DNA of 64,000 bases from Agromyces sp. Leaf222 (GTDB taxonomy: Bacteria; Actinomycetota; Actinomycetes; Actinomycetales; Microbacteriaceae): the NCBI RefSeq assembly GCF_001421565.1, contig NZ_LMKQ01000001.1, positions 1,363,651 to 1,427,650 on the forward strand, given 5' to 3'. Position numbers and translations under genes: made by a program. The notes beneath the pieces are model-generated. The model saw only the letters and a list, made by a program, of their open reading frames with translations. It was not told where the DNA came from and made no database searches. Shown here piece after piece: positions 13,783 through 24,266 of this stretch; position 1 is the first letter of the stretch; each line of letters begins with the position of its first letter.

Positions 13783-16299
13783 ATGCAACCCATGGACGAG
13801 ACTTCACGCACGCAGCCACGCCACCGCTCGAACGTCGAGGCCTTCGAGAGCTCGAACGCCATCATCGAGCTCCTCGCTCGCCACCGAATCGTCGTCGCGC
13901 CGCATGTCGCCTCGCGGCTCGGCCTCGGACTCGGCGGCGATGCCGACGCGATCATCGAGGTCGCCGCGCTGCTGCGCGCGGCCCAGCGACTCGGACTCGC
14001 GGTGCTGCCCGACCCGCTCCCGCTCGTGCCGGCCGTCTCGGCGGCCATCGAGCCGCACGCCGCGAGCCTCGCACCCTGGGAACGACAGGTGCTCGTCATC
14101 GCCGCCGTCTGCACCGACGACCGCATCGACGTGCTGCTCGCCGCGAGCGGGCGCTCGATGTCCGAGCTCGTCGGCGGGTTCCTCAGCCGGCACCTGCTGC
14201 TCGTGGCCGGCCACTTCGCCTTCGCCGATCCGCGCATGCGCGTCTGGGCGCACGCCGAGGCGTCACTCGCCGAGCGCACGGCCGCGCATGCGTCCCTCGC
14301 CGACGCGTACCGCGCGCTCGGCGTCGACGACCAGGTCGTCTGGCACCGATCGCTCGCCACGCTCGAGGGCTCGCCCGACCTGGTCTCGCCCCTGCTCCGG
14401 CTCGCCAGGCGAGCGGATGCCGCGGGCGAAGCCGAGCGCGCGCACGCGATCGCCCGCGAGGCCGAGAGCCACGCGTCGGGGGCCGGAGCCGTGCTCGCAC
14501 GTCGAGTCGCGGGAACCGCTGCGCTGCACGGCGGCTTCGTCGACGACGCGGAGCGCTGGCTCGGCGCCGTGCTGAGCCACGGTGACGACGACAGCCGTGC
14601 GGCCGTGCTCGGCGACTACCTGGTGGCGACGGCGCTGCTGCACGGCGACGTGGCCGAACCCGAGCTCGACGCGCAGCTCGAACGTGCCGTCGAGCCCGAA
14701 CTCTTCGACACTGCCGCCACGAGGCGACGCCTGCAGTCGCTCGTGCGCGCGATCGCGATCGCGGCGGGCCTGCTCGCGGAGCGCGGCGCGGCGCAACGGG
14801 CGGCACGTCGCCTCGACCAGGCGCGTGCGCTCATCGAGCGGCACGGCCTCGTCACCGACGACTGGATCGTCGGGCGAGCGTGGTGCGCGCTCTTCGCGGG
14901 CGACGGGCGCGAGGTCGAGGCCACCGGGCCCCTGGCGCCCGTGGTGGGCGGCCTGCACGCCATCACGATGGCCCTCGAGGTCGGACTCGCCGGCGACCCC
15001 GCTGCGGCGATGCGATGGCTCGGCGCATGCCGCGAGGTGCCGCGCGACCGGCATCCCGCCGACGGGAGCTTCGAGCGGTCCCCGCTGCTGCGCGCCGAGC
15101 GCGCCGTCGCGATCGCGCTGCTCGACCTCTGGGCCGGCGAGGTGCAGCGAGCGGCGAACGGGCTGCGCCAGGCCGCGTGCGACCTGCCGGTGGCGCTGAC
15201 CTTCGGCGGACTCGGTGCGGCCCTCGCGCGCCGGCTCGAGCTCATCGAGACCGGCGAGATCGGGCCGTGGGCGCGCGCCGTCGAGTCGAGCCTGCCGCAG
15301 TCGGCGTCCGGCGTGCGCCGCGAGGACCTCATCGATCGCGCCGTCGAGGCGCACCTGCACGGCCGGCGCGCCGAGGCCGAGACGCTCGTGGCGCTCGCCG
15401 ACGAGCGGGCGCGCGGCGGCTTCGGCTGCGGGCTGCACATCCCCGGACTCGACGCCGCGGCCGAGCACGCCTCGCCGTCGTCGCGCGGGGCCGAAGCCGT
15501 CGGCATTGCACGGCGTCCGCCCGACGCGCGTCTCGCGAGCGAACTCCGGCACCGCATGCGCGGCATCGACCGCGCCGGCTTCGATGCCGAGTACGACGCG
15601 GTCGCCGCGAGTGCGCGCTCGATCCGCTCGCCTTACGAACGTGCACGCACGGAGCTCATGCTCGCGCGCGCCTGCGCGGCCTTCGGCGCCGCCGACCCGG
15701 CGGGCCGGCACCTCGTCGCCGCCGAGCACCTGTTCGCCGATTGCGGTGCCGTCGGCTGGCTTCGCGCGGTCGCGGCCGAGCGGGTGGCGCAGCTCACCGC
15801 GCACCGGGTCGTCTCGTCGGCCGCCGATGTGCGCATGGCGGTCGGTGCGGTCGACGGTGCTCCGAGACCCGGGGTGACGCCCTGGTCGTCCTCGACGACG
15901 GCGCCGGACTCGTCTCCCGCAGGTGCTGCGCAGACCGCGCCGGTCGAGGCCGCCACGCCCGGCGTGCGCTCGACGGCACGGCCCGCGCCCGCCCCTGCGA
16001 GCGAGCGGACGACCCTCGAACGCGCGGCCGCGGCATCCGACGATCGAGCACCCGACGACGTGCTCGGCGAGTGCCGCACGGCGTGGGCCGAGGTGCTCAC
16101 CGACCGCGAGCTCGAGGTCGCGATGCTCGTCGTCGAGGGCTGCTCCAACCGCGAGGCCGCGTCGCAGCTCTACGTGTCGGTGCGCACCGTCGAGGTGCAT
16201 GTCGGACGGGTCTTCACCAAGCTCGCGGTGCACTCGCGGGTCGAGCTCGCCGTGCTCGCGCACCGTATGCACGGGCGCCTCTCGACGTCGCGTACGTAG
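13783..16299 (+). CDS. Large LuxR-family regulator, probable activator of chitinase genes
   Basis: An 838-residue protein whose only firm domain is a C-terminal LuxR helix-turn-helix (about 770-830: LTDRELEVAMLVVEGCSNREAA then VSVRTVEVHVGRVF). The first 650 residues are helical and Ala/Arg/Glu-rich, resembling the TPR-like body of LAL/MalT-type regulators, but no Walker A (GxxGxGK) is present, so the usual ATPase is missing. An Ala/Pro/Thr/Ser linker at about 690-755 joins the parts. GGAGG sits four bases before ATG 13783; ATG 13792 is a possible alternative. Its TAG stop is inside a palindrome also found before the second chitinase, so it probably binds there and activates both chitinases. 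That role is inferred. Confidence 0.8.
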   Translation: MQPMDETSRTQPRHRSNVEAFESSNAIIELLARHRIVVAPHVASRLGLGLGGDADAIIEVAALLRAAQRLGLAVLPDPLPLVPAVSAAIEPHAASLAPWERQVLVIAAVCTDDRIDVLLAASGRSMSELVGGFLSRHLLLVAGHFAFADPRMRVWAHAEASLAERTAAHASLADAYRALGVDDQVVWHRSLATLEGSPDLVSPLLRLARRADAAGEAERAHAIAREAESHASGAGAVLARRVAGTAALHGGFVDDAERWLGAVLSHGDDDSRAAVLGDYLVATALLHGDVAEPELDAQLERAVEPELFDTAATRRRLQSLVRAIAIAAGLLAERGAAQRAARRLDQARALIERHGLVTDDWIVGRAWCALFAGDGREVEATGPLAPVVGGLHAITMALEVGLAGDPAAAMRWLGACREVPRDRHPADGSFERSPLLRAERAVAIALLDLWAGEVQRAANGLRQAACDLPVALTFGGLGAALARRLELIETGEIGPWARAVESSLPQSASGVRREDLIDRAVEAHLHGRRAEAETLVALADERARGGFGCGLHIPGLDAAAEHASPSSRGAEAVGIARRPPDARLASELRHRMRGIDRAGFDAEYDAVAASARSIRSPYERARTELMLARACAAFGAADPAGRHLVAAEHLFADCGAVGWLRAVAAERVAQLTAHRVVSSAADVRMAVGAVDGAPRPGVTPWSSSTTAPDSSPAGAAQTAPVEAATPGVRSTARPAPAPASERTTLERAAAASDDRAPDDVLGECRTAWAEVLTDRELEVAMLVVEGCSNREAASQLYVSVRTVEVHVGRVFTKLAVHSRVELAVLAHRMHGRLSTSRT

Positions 16300-16308
16300 T
16301 CCTGCGTA
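16293..16308. promoter_or_regulatory. Palindromic operator candidate upstream of chitinase 1
   Basis: TACGTAG-TC-CTGCGTA is a 7-bp inverted repeat with one mismatch and a 2-base spacer, 94 bases before the chitinase start. The TAG stop of the LuxR gene is part of it. The same layout recurs perfectly at 19119-19134 before chitinase 2. Confidence 0.55.
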
Positions 16309-16402
16309 TGCGTGGATGTGCTGATTCGCCCGGCCGTCCGCCGTCGTAGCGTCGGGCTGCCCGCGTCCATGCGGGAGACCTCTCGACTCAGACAGGAACG
16401 AC

Positions 16403-18985
16403 ATGCGAACTCCCACTCTCACGCGAACGCGGCTCGCGACCGCCGTCGCCGGGGTCGGTCTGCTGCTGGCGGCGTTGATCCCCGCGACGATCGCCAACGC
16501 CGCCGAGGCCTGCGCCCCGGCGTGGAATGCCACGACCGCATACTCAGGTGGCGCCAAGGCGTCGTACCAGGGCGCCAACTACACCTCGAAGTGGTGGACC
16601 CAGAACAACGTGCCCGGCACCGAGCAGTGGGGCCCGTGGACGAGCAACGGCGCGTGCGGCACGACGACCGAGCCGACGCCGACCCCGACGCCGACGCCGA
16701 CTCCCACGCCGACGCCGACGCCGACGCCGACCCCCACGCCGACGCCGACTCCCACCCCGCAGCCCGGCACCCCGTGGACCGCGAACCCCGACGAGAAGTG
16801 CCGCCCCGACGGCCTCTACCAGACCCCGGGCGTCGACGTGCCCTACTGCACGATCTACGACGAGCAGGGCCGTGAGAAGCTGCCGAACGGCTTGAAGAAC
16901 CGCGTCATCGGCTACTTCACGAGTTGGCGCACCGGCGTGAACGGCGCCCCCAGCTACCTCGCGAGCGACATCCCGTGGAAGAAGCTCAGCCACATCAACT
17001 ACGCCTTCGCCCACATCGACGGGCAGGGCAAGGTCTCGGTGAACCAGGGCGTCGCCGGCAACGCCTCGACCGACCTCACCTGGCCCGGCGTCGCCGGTGC
17101 CGAGATGGACCCGACGCTGCCGTACAAGGGGCACTTCAACCTGCTCACGAAGTACAAGAAGGCGAACCCGGGCGTGAAGGCGCTCGTCTCCGTCGGCGGC
17201 TGGGCCGAGACCGGCGGCCACTTCGACGCCGCGGGCGACCGCGTCGCCGACGGTGGCTTCTACACGATGACCGACTCGCAGGCGAAGATCGACACGTTCG
17301 CCGACTCGGCCGTGCAGTTCATCCGCACCTACGGCTTCGACGGCGTCGACATCGACTACGAATACGCGAACAGCAACGGCAAGGCCGGCAGCCCAGACGA
17401 CTTCTCGTTCTCGGAGCCGCGTCGCGCGAAGCTCTGGGCCGGCTACGAGTCGCTCATGAAGACGCTTCGCGAGAAGCTCGACCGCGCTGGTGCGGCAGAC
17501 GGCAAGCACTACCTGCTCACCGTCGCGGCACCGGCATCCGGATGGCTGCTGCGCGGCGCCGAGGTCTACCAGGTGACCCCGTACCTCGACTACGTCAACA
17601 TCATGAGCTACGACCTGCACGGCTCGTGGAACGACTACGTCGGCGGCAACGGCCCGCTCTTCGACGACGGCAACGACCCGGAGCTCGCGGCCGGCGGCGT
17701 CTACGGCGCCTACAGCAACATCGGCTACCTCAACACCGACTGGGCGTACCACTACTTCCGCGGCGCGATGCCGGCCGGCCGCATCAACGTCGGCCTGCCG
17801 TTCTACACGCGCGGCTGGGACGGCGTGCAGGGCGGAACGAACGGCCTCTACGGCAAGGCGCCGCTCGCCGACCAGACGAAGTGCCCAGCTGGCACCGGCC
17901 CCTCGACCGGCGGCACCTCGAAGTGCGGTAACGGCGCGGTCGGCATCAACAACCTCTGGCATGACCTCGACAAGACCGGCGACGAGGTCGGCGCAGGCGC
18001 GAACCCGATCTGGCACGTGCTGAACCTGCAGAAGGGCGTCGTCGGCGACTACACGTCCGCCTACGGTGCGCCGTCGACCATCACCGGCTCGTACACGCAC
18101 CACTTCGACTCCGTGACGAAGACCGAGTGGTGGTGGAACGCGACCACGAAGACGTTCCTCTCGGGCGACTCGAACCAGGCGATCACGGCGAAGGCGGACT
18201 ACATCGCCGACAACGGCATCGGCGGCGCCATGATCTGGGAGCTCGCGGGCGACTACGAGTACAACGCCCAGAAGGGGCAGTACGAGATGGGATCGACCCT
18301 CGTCTCGCTGCTGCACGACCGCTTCGCGGCCTCGACGCCCTACGACGCCACGAAGGCCAACGTCGCGATGCCGACGAAGGCGATCGACCTGCAGCTGTCG
18401 TTCGGCGAGTTCGCGCTCGGCGACAACAACTACCCGATCAACCCGAAGGCGACCTTCACGAACAAGTCCAAGACCGCGATCCCGGCGGGGTCGACGATCA
18501 CGTTCGACACCGCGACGAGCGACACCGGTGCGCTGGGCGAGCAGGGCGGCTGGGGCATCACCAAGGTGTCCAGCGACCACACGGGTTCCAACGTCGGAGG
18601 CCTCAAGGGCGACTTCCACACCTACACGGTCAAGGTGCCGGCGGGCGGCATCCCCGCGGGCGGCAGCGTCTCGACGAAGTTCTCGTGGCGCCTCCCGATG
18701 ACGCAGATCTCGAACCTGCGCGTGAAGGTCGGCACCGAGACGTTCGCGACCCTCTACGACCTGCCTCGCGGGGTCACGGTCGTCGAGCCCTCACCAGGCT
18801 CCGGCGGCGGAACGGGCGGTGGCGGCGGCACGGGCACGTGCGACGCCCCGGCGTGGAGCGCCTCGGCGGTGTACACCGGCGGCCAGCAGGTGTCGTACGG
18901 CGGCTCCGAGTACACCGCGAAGTGGTGGACCCAGGGCAACACGCCGGGCACCAACGACGTGTGGGGCACCGCGACGGCCTGCTGA
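16403..18985 (+). CDS. Secreted GH18 chitinase with CBM5/12 at both ends
   Basis: An 860-residue secreted enzyme that cuts beta-1,4 bonds in chitin. A signal peptide covers about 1-33 (cleavage near ANA-AEA). A CBM5/12 chitin-binding domain follows at about 36-85 (KWWTQNN, EQWGPW), then a linker of 14 Pro-Thr pairs (91-118). The GH18 domain spans about 165-650; DGVDIDYE has the complete catalytic motif with acid E320. A beta-rich domain follows at about 665-800, a Gly-rich linker, and a second CBM5/12 (about 813-860, KWWTQGNTPG). An AGGAAC precedes the ATG. It lies 103 bases after the LuxR gene, with an operator candidate between. Products would feed sugar uptake. Confidence 0.95.
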   Translation: MRTPTLTRTRLATAVAGVGLLLAALIPATIANAAEACAPAWNATTAYSGGAKASYQGANYTSKWWTQNNVPGTEQWGPWTSNGACGTTTEPTPTPTPTPTPTPTPTPTPTPTPTPTPTPQPGTPWTANPDEKCRPDGLYQTPGVDVPYCTIYDEQGREKLPNGLKNRVIGYFTSWRTGVNGAPSYLASDIPWKKLSHINYAFAHIDGQGKVSVNQGVAGNASTDLTWPGVAGAEMDPTLPYKGHFNLLTKYKKANPGVKALVSVGGWAETGGHFDAAGDRVADGGFYTMTDSQAKIDTFADSAVQFIRTYGFDGVDIDYEYANSNGKAGSPDDFSFSEPRRAKLWAGYESLMKTLREKLDRAGAADGKHYLLTVAAPASGWLLRGAEVYQVTPYLDYVNIMSYDLHGSWNDYVGGNGPLFDDGNDPELAAGGVYGAYSNIGYLNTDWAYHYFRGAMPAGRINVGLPFYTRGWDGVQGGTNGLYGKAPLADQTKCPAGTGPSTGGTSKCGNGAVGINNLWHDLDKTGDEVGAGANPIWHVLNLQKGVVGDYTSAYGAPSTITGSYTHHFDSVTKTEWWWNATTKTFLSGDSNQAITAKADYIADNGIGGAMIWELAGDYEYNAQKGQYEMGSTLVSLLHDRFAASTPYDATKANVAMPTKAIDLQLSFGEFALGDNNYPINPKATFTNKSKTAIPAGSTITFDTATSDTGALGEQGGWGITKVSSDHTGSNVGGLKGDFHTYTVKVPAGGIPAGGSVSTKFSWRLPMTQISNLRVKVGTETFATLYDLPRGVTVVEPSPGSGGGTGGGGGTGTCDAPAWSASAVYTGGQQVSYGGSEYTAKWWTQGNTPGTNDVWGTATAC
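16673..16759 (+). repeat. Pro-Thr linker-coding repeat in chitinase 1
   Basis: Fourteen CCN-ACN codon pairs in a row encode the linker between the binding and catalytic domains. Such low-complexity DNA can change length by slippage. Confidence 0.9.
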
Positions 18986-19110
18986 ACACGTCCGGGCGGC
19001 GCAACTCACGCGTCGTCCGGATGCCGCGGGCGGGGGCGAGTCCATCGTCTCCGCCTGCTCCGGTCGCCGGCCGACCCCGGCATGCCCCCTGCCACGGCGG
19101 CGACCTTCTC

Positions 19111-19144
19111 GGAGCCGGGTACGTAGCACTACGTACCCGGCTCC
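19111..19144. promoter_or_regulatory. Perfect 34-bp palindrome between the chitinase genes
   Basis: GGAGCCGGGTACGTAG and CTACGTACCCGGCTCC are exact 16-base complements around CA. The core TACGTAG-N2-CTACGTA matches the element before chitinase 1. It lies 126 bases after the first chitinase and 112 before the second, so it may serve both as operator and as transcription terminator. Confidence 0.65.
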
Positions 19145-19255
19145 TCGTCGTCGCCGCGAACATGTGGATCGTGCGGACGCCGCGACGCGGCATCCGCTCG
19201 TACCGTGACCTCGAGGGGCGCGACCGCGCCCGATCCTCCCTCGACGAAGGACACC

Positions 19256-21118
<1,863 letters not shown>

Positions 21119-21184
21119 CGCACCTGCCGACGTCGGTCGGGTAGCGCGCACCGCGTCTCGAGATCGACGGCAAGCCGAGAACAC

Positions 21185-21221
21185 CGGATGCCCCGGAGCG
21201 AGTTTCGCTCCGGGGCATCCG
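21185..21221. terminator. Bidirectional terminator between chitinase 2 and pstB
   Basis: CGGATGCCCCGGAGCG and CGCTCCGGGGCATCCG are exact 16-base complements around AGTTT. It lies between converging genes. Confidence 0.85.
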
Positions 21222-21256
21222 TCGTTCACTGCCGCCGCATCAGACGCGGCATCCGA

Positions 21257-22036
21257 TCATCCGAAGCGGCCCGAGACGTAGTCCTCGGTCGCCTTCACCG
21301 ACGGGTTCGAGAACATCGTCGTGGTGTCGTCGTACTCGATGAGCTTGCCGGGCTTGCCGGTGCCGGCGATGTTGAAGAAGGCCGTGCGGTCGCTCACGCG
21401 CGAAGCCTGCTGCATGTTGTGCGTCACGATCACGATCGTGTACTGCAGCTTGAGCTCCTCGATGAGGTCCTCGATGGCGAGGGTCGAGATCGGGTCGAGG
21501 GCCGAGCACGGCTCGTCCATGAGGATCACCTCGGGCGAGACGGCGATCGTGCGCGCGATGCAGAGGCGCTGCTGCTGGCCGCCCGACAGGCCGGAACCGG
21601 GGCGGTCGAGACGGTCCTTGACCTCGTTCCAGAGGTTCGCGCCGCGCAGCGACTTCTCGACGAGGTCGTCGGCGTCGGACTTCGAGATGCGCTTGTTGTT
21701 CAGGCGTACGCCGGCGAGCACGTTCTCCTTGATCGACATCGTCGGGAACGGGTTCGGGCGCTGGAAGACCATGCCCACCTGGCGCCGCACGAGCACCGGG
21801 TCGACCGCGGCGTCGTAGAGGTTGTTGCCGTCGATGAGCACCTCGCCCTGCACGCGTGCGCCGGGGATGACCTCGTGCATGCGGTTCAGCGTGCGGAGGA
21901 ACGTCGACTTGCCGCAGCCCGACGGACCGATGAACGCCGTGACCGTGCGCGGCTCGATCTGGAGCGTGACGCCCTCGACCGCGAGGAAACTGCTGTAGTA
22001 GACGTTCAGGTCGTTGACTTCGATGCGCTTTGACAC
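21257..22036 (-). CDS. pstB: Phosphate ABC transporter ATP-binding protein PstB
   Basis: A 259-residue ATPase that powers phosphate import with PstA, PstC and PstS. Walker A is [10 protein letters not shown] (about 33-42), the signature [13 protein letters not shown] lies near 150 and Walker B ([13 protein letters not shown]) near 170. The H-loop [17 protein letters not shown] and the [12 protein letters not shown] segment are typical of PstB. It starts at a GTG, 60 bases after pstA, as last gene of pstSCAB; the ribosome-binding site is weak. It converges with chitinase 2 across a strong terminator. Regulation is expected through the PHO-box repeats before pstS. Confidence 0.96.
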   Translation of the reverse strand: MSKRIEVNDLNVYYSSFLAVEGVTLQIEPRTVTAFIGPSGCGKSTFLRTLNRMHEVIPGARVQGEVLIDGNNLYDAAVDPVLVRRQVGMVFQRPNPFPTMSIKENVLAGVRLNNKRISKSDADDLVEKSLRGANLWNEVKDRLDRPGSGLSGGQQQRLCIARTIAVSPEVILMDEPCSALDPISTLAIEDLIEELKLQYTIVIVTHNMQQASRVSDRTAFFNIAGTGKPGKLIEYDDTTTMFSNPSVKATEDYVSGRFG

Positions 22037-22096
22037 TTGGGAGCTTCGCTTCTCTCTGGGCTCGGGAGGGGTTTCAGGTCTGGGGGTGGCGCGGCG

Positions 22097-23197
22097 TCAG
22101 CGGCCGGTCTTCGGCGAGAAGACCTTGGCGACGACCCGGGCGATGACGTTCAGCAGGGCGACGATGAGGATGAGCGTGAGCGCTCCGGCCCAGGCGCGGT
22201 CGATGTAGGCCTGGGTGTCGGCGCCCTGGTTGGCGTACTGGGTGTACACGAAGACGGGGAGGGTCATCATCCGCTCCGCGAAGAGGTTGTAGTTCATGCT
22301 CGTCGTGAAGCCCGCGATGATGAGCAGCGGGGCCGTCTCGCCGATGACGCGGGCGATCGAGATCATGACGCCCGTGATGATGCCCGCGATCGACGTGGGC
22401 AGCACGACCTTGAGGATCGTCAGCCACTTCGGCACGCCGAGGGCGTACGAGGCCTCGCGCAGCTCGTTGGGCACGAGCTTCAGCATCTCCTCGCTCGAGC
22501 GCACGACCACGGGGATCATGAGCACCGAGAGCGCGACCGAGCCGCCGAAGCCGAATCGGATGCCGGGGTCGTCGGTGATCAGTGCGAACAGCGCGAACGC
22601 GAACAGGCCGGCGACGATCGACGGGATGCCCGTCATGACGTCGACGAAGAACGTGATGCCGTGCTTCAGGCGCCCGCGGCCGTACTCGACCAGGTAGATC
22701 GCCGCGAGCAGGCCGACCGGCACCGAGATGAGCGCGGCCATGCCCGTGACGAGCAGCGTGCCGACGATCGCGTGCAGTGCGCCGCCGCCGGGGCCGACGA
22801 CGTTGCGCATCGACTCGCTGAAGAACTGGATGTCGAAGCGGGGCAGCCCGTTCACGATGGTCGTGTACGTGACCGAGATGAGCGGCAGCAGCGCAATGGT
22901 GAAGGCGGTCGCCACGAGCGCGGTCACCAACCGGTCGGCCGCCTTGCGCGGGCCTTCGACGGCGCGGGAGAGCACCCAGATGACGACGACGTAGGCCACG
23001 ACGCCGAGGAACACGGCGGCCGCGATGTTGAAGTCGGTGCCGCCCGCGATCGCCACCATCGCGAAGATCGCGGACATGACCGCGATGCACGAGACGAGCA
23101 CGTAGACCGAGGCGTAGCGGGGCAGCTTTCCCGCGGTGAGCGAGTTCGAGACCGGCGTGCCGACCGGCGACTTCGGGGGCGAGGTGAGGACGCTCAT
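22097..23197 (-). CDS. pstA: Phosphate ABC transporter permease PstA
   Basis: A 366-residue integral membrane subunit that forms the phosphate channel with PstC. It has about eight hydrophobic segments: two N-terminal ones near 30-80 that look like an extension, then the six-helix permease core. The cytoplasmic loop ELREASYALGVPKWLTILKVVLP, the EAA-type contact for PstB, lies near 250. The start ATG shares one base with the pstC stop (TGATG), so translation is coupled. A longer upstream open frame is a shadow of pstC. It is the third gene of pstSCAB. Confidence 0.95.
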   Translation of the reverse strand: MSVLTSPPKSPVGTPVSNSLTAGKLPRYASVYVLVSCIAVMSAIFAMVAIAGGTDFNIAAAVFLGVVAYVVVIWVLSRAVEGPRKAADRLVTALVATAFTIALLPLISVTYTTIVNGLPRFDIQFFSESMRNVVGPGGGALHAIVGTLLVTGMAALISVPVGLLAAIYLVEYGRGRLKHGITFFVDVMTGIPSIVAGLFAFALFALITDDPGIRFGFGGSVALSVLMIPVVVRSSEEMLKLVPNELREASYALGVPKWLTILKVVLPTSIAGIITGVMISIARVIGETAPLLIIAGFTTSMNYNLFAERMMTLPVFVYTQYANQGADTQAYIDRAWAGALTLILIVALLNVIARVVAKVFSPKTGR

Positions 23198-24141
23198 CAG
23201 TTCGCTCCCGAGAATTCCTTGCGCCGGTCGACGATGTACCGGGCGATCATGTTGACGGCGAGGGTGATCACGAAGAGGATCAGGCCCGTCGCGATGAGGA
23301 TGTTGACCCCGACGCCGTGCGCCTCGGGGAAGTTCAGCGCGATGTTCGCCGCGATGGTGGTCGGGTTCTGCGACTGCAGCAGGGCGAAGGAGATGATCGA
23401 CGCGGGCGAGAGCACCATGGCCACGACCATCGTCTCGCCGAGTGCACGGCCGAGGCCGAGCATCGACGCGGAGATGATGCCGGGACGACCGAAGGGCAGA
23501 ACGGAGAGCTTGATCATCTCCCAGCGGGTGGCGCCGAGGGCGAGGGCCGCCTCCTCGTGCAGCACCGGGGTCTGCAGGAAGACCTCGCGGCAGAGCGCGG
23601 TGATGATCGGCAGCACCATGACCGCGAGCACCACGGCGACCGTGAGGATCGTGCGCCCGGTGCCGGACACGGGGCCGGCGAAGAGCGGGAACCAGCCGAA
23701 CCACTCGGTGAGGCTGGTGTAGAACGGCTGCACCGCGGGGGCGAGCACCGAGATGCCCCAGAGGCCGAAGACCACCGACGGCACGGCCGCGAGCAGGTCG
23801 ATGACGTACCCGAGGCCCTGGGCGAGGCGGCGCGGCGCGTAGTGCGAGATGAACAGCGCGATGCCGAGTGCGACCGGGATCGCCATGATCAGTGCGAGGG
23901 CGGCGGCCCACAGCGTGCCGAAGACGAGCGGACCGACGTACTGCCAGAAGTTGTCGGCGTCGCCCTTGAAGTCCTCGGCTTCGGCCGTGAAGGCCGGCAG
24001 CGACTGGGCGACGAGGAAGATCGCCACGGCGGCGAGCGTGACGAGGATGAGGGAACCGGCCACGACCGTGGCGGTGGAGAACACCCGGTCACCGGGTCTG
24101 GCTTTCGCGGTGATCGCGGATGCCGGTGGGGCTGACGTCAT
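23197..24141 (-). CDS. pstC: Phosphate ABC transporter permease PstC
   Basis: A 314-residue membrane subunit of the high-affinity phosphate importer. It has six or seven hydrophobic segments, and HEEAALALGATRWEMIKLSVLP near 200 is the EAA loop that contacts PstB. AVPSVVFGLWGI near 120 is a PstC hallmark. The reading frame extends further upstream, but the ATG at 24141 follows AGGAAG and gives the usual length. The 125-base gap from pstS contains a strong hairpin that probably lowers downstream expression relative to pstS. Its stop overlaps the pstA start by one base. Confidence 0.95.
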   Translation of the reverse strand: MTSAPPASAITAKARPGDRVFSTATVVAGSLILVTLAAVAIFLVAQSLPAFTAEAEDFKGDADNFWQYVGPLVFGTLWAAALALIMAIPVALGIALFISHYAPRRLAQGLGYVIDLLAAVPSVVFGLWGISVLAPAVQPFYTSLTEWFGWFPLFAGPVSGTGRTILTVAVVLAVMVLPIITALCREVFLQTPVLHEEAALALGATRWEMIKLSVLPFGRPGIISASMLGLGRALGETMVVAMVLSPASIISFALLQSQNPTTIAANIALNFPEAHGVGVNILIATGLILFVITLAVNMIARYIVDRRKEFSGAN

Positions 24142-24211
24142 GTCCGGGTCTTCCTGCGTGCATCGGGATGGGGAACTGGGCGGCGCTCGCGCTGGTGCCG
24201 ACGCGCCAAGC

Positions 24212-24260
24212 CTGCCCGACCCGGTCGCCGCGCACAATGGCGGGCGACCGGGCCGGGCAG
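24212..24260 (-). promoter_or_regulatory. Intercistronic hairpin between pstS and pstC
   Basis: CTGCCCGACCCGGTCGCC (24212-24229) pairs with GGCGACCGGGCCGGGCAG (24243-24260) at 17 of 18 positions, with a 13-base loop. It begins just after the pstS stop. Such structures let the binding protein be made in excess over the permease, by partial termination or 3' end protection. Confidence 0.65.
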
Positions 24261-24266
24261 CGGGTG

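Noticed and set aside
16544..18619. 691-codon minus-strand frame opposite chitinase 1
   Set aside because: Its repeats mirror the Pro-Thr linker on the other strand and no domain is recognisable; shadow of the chitinase gene.
16300..19255. DasR-type operator (ACTGGTCTAGACC-like) before the chitinases
   Set aside because: I looked for this chitin-regulon site in both upstream regions and found no acceptable match.
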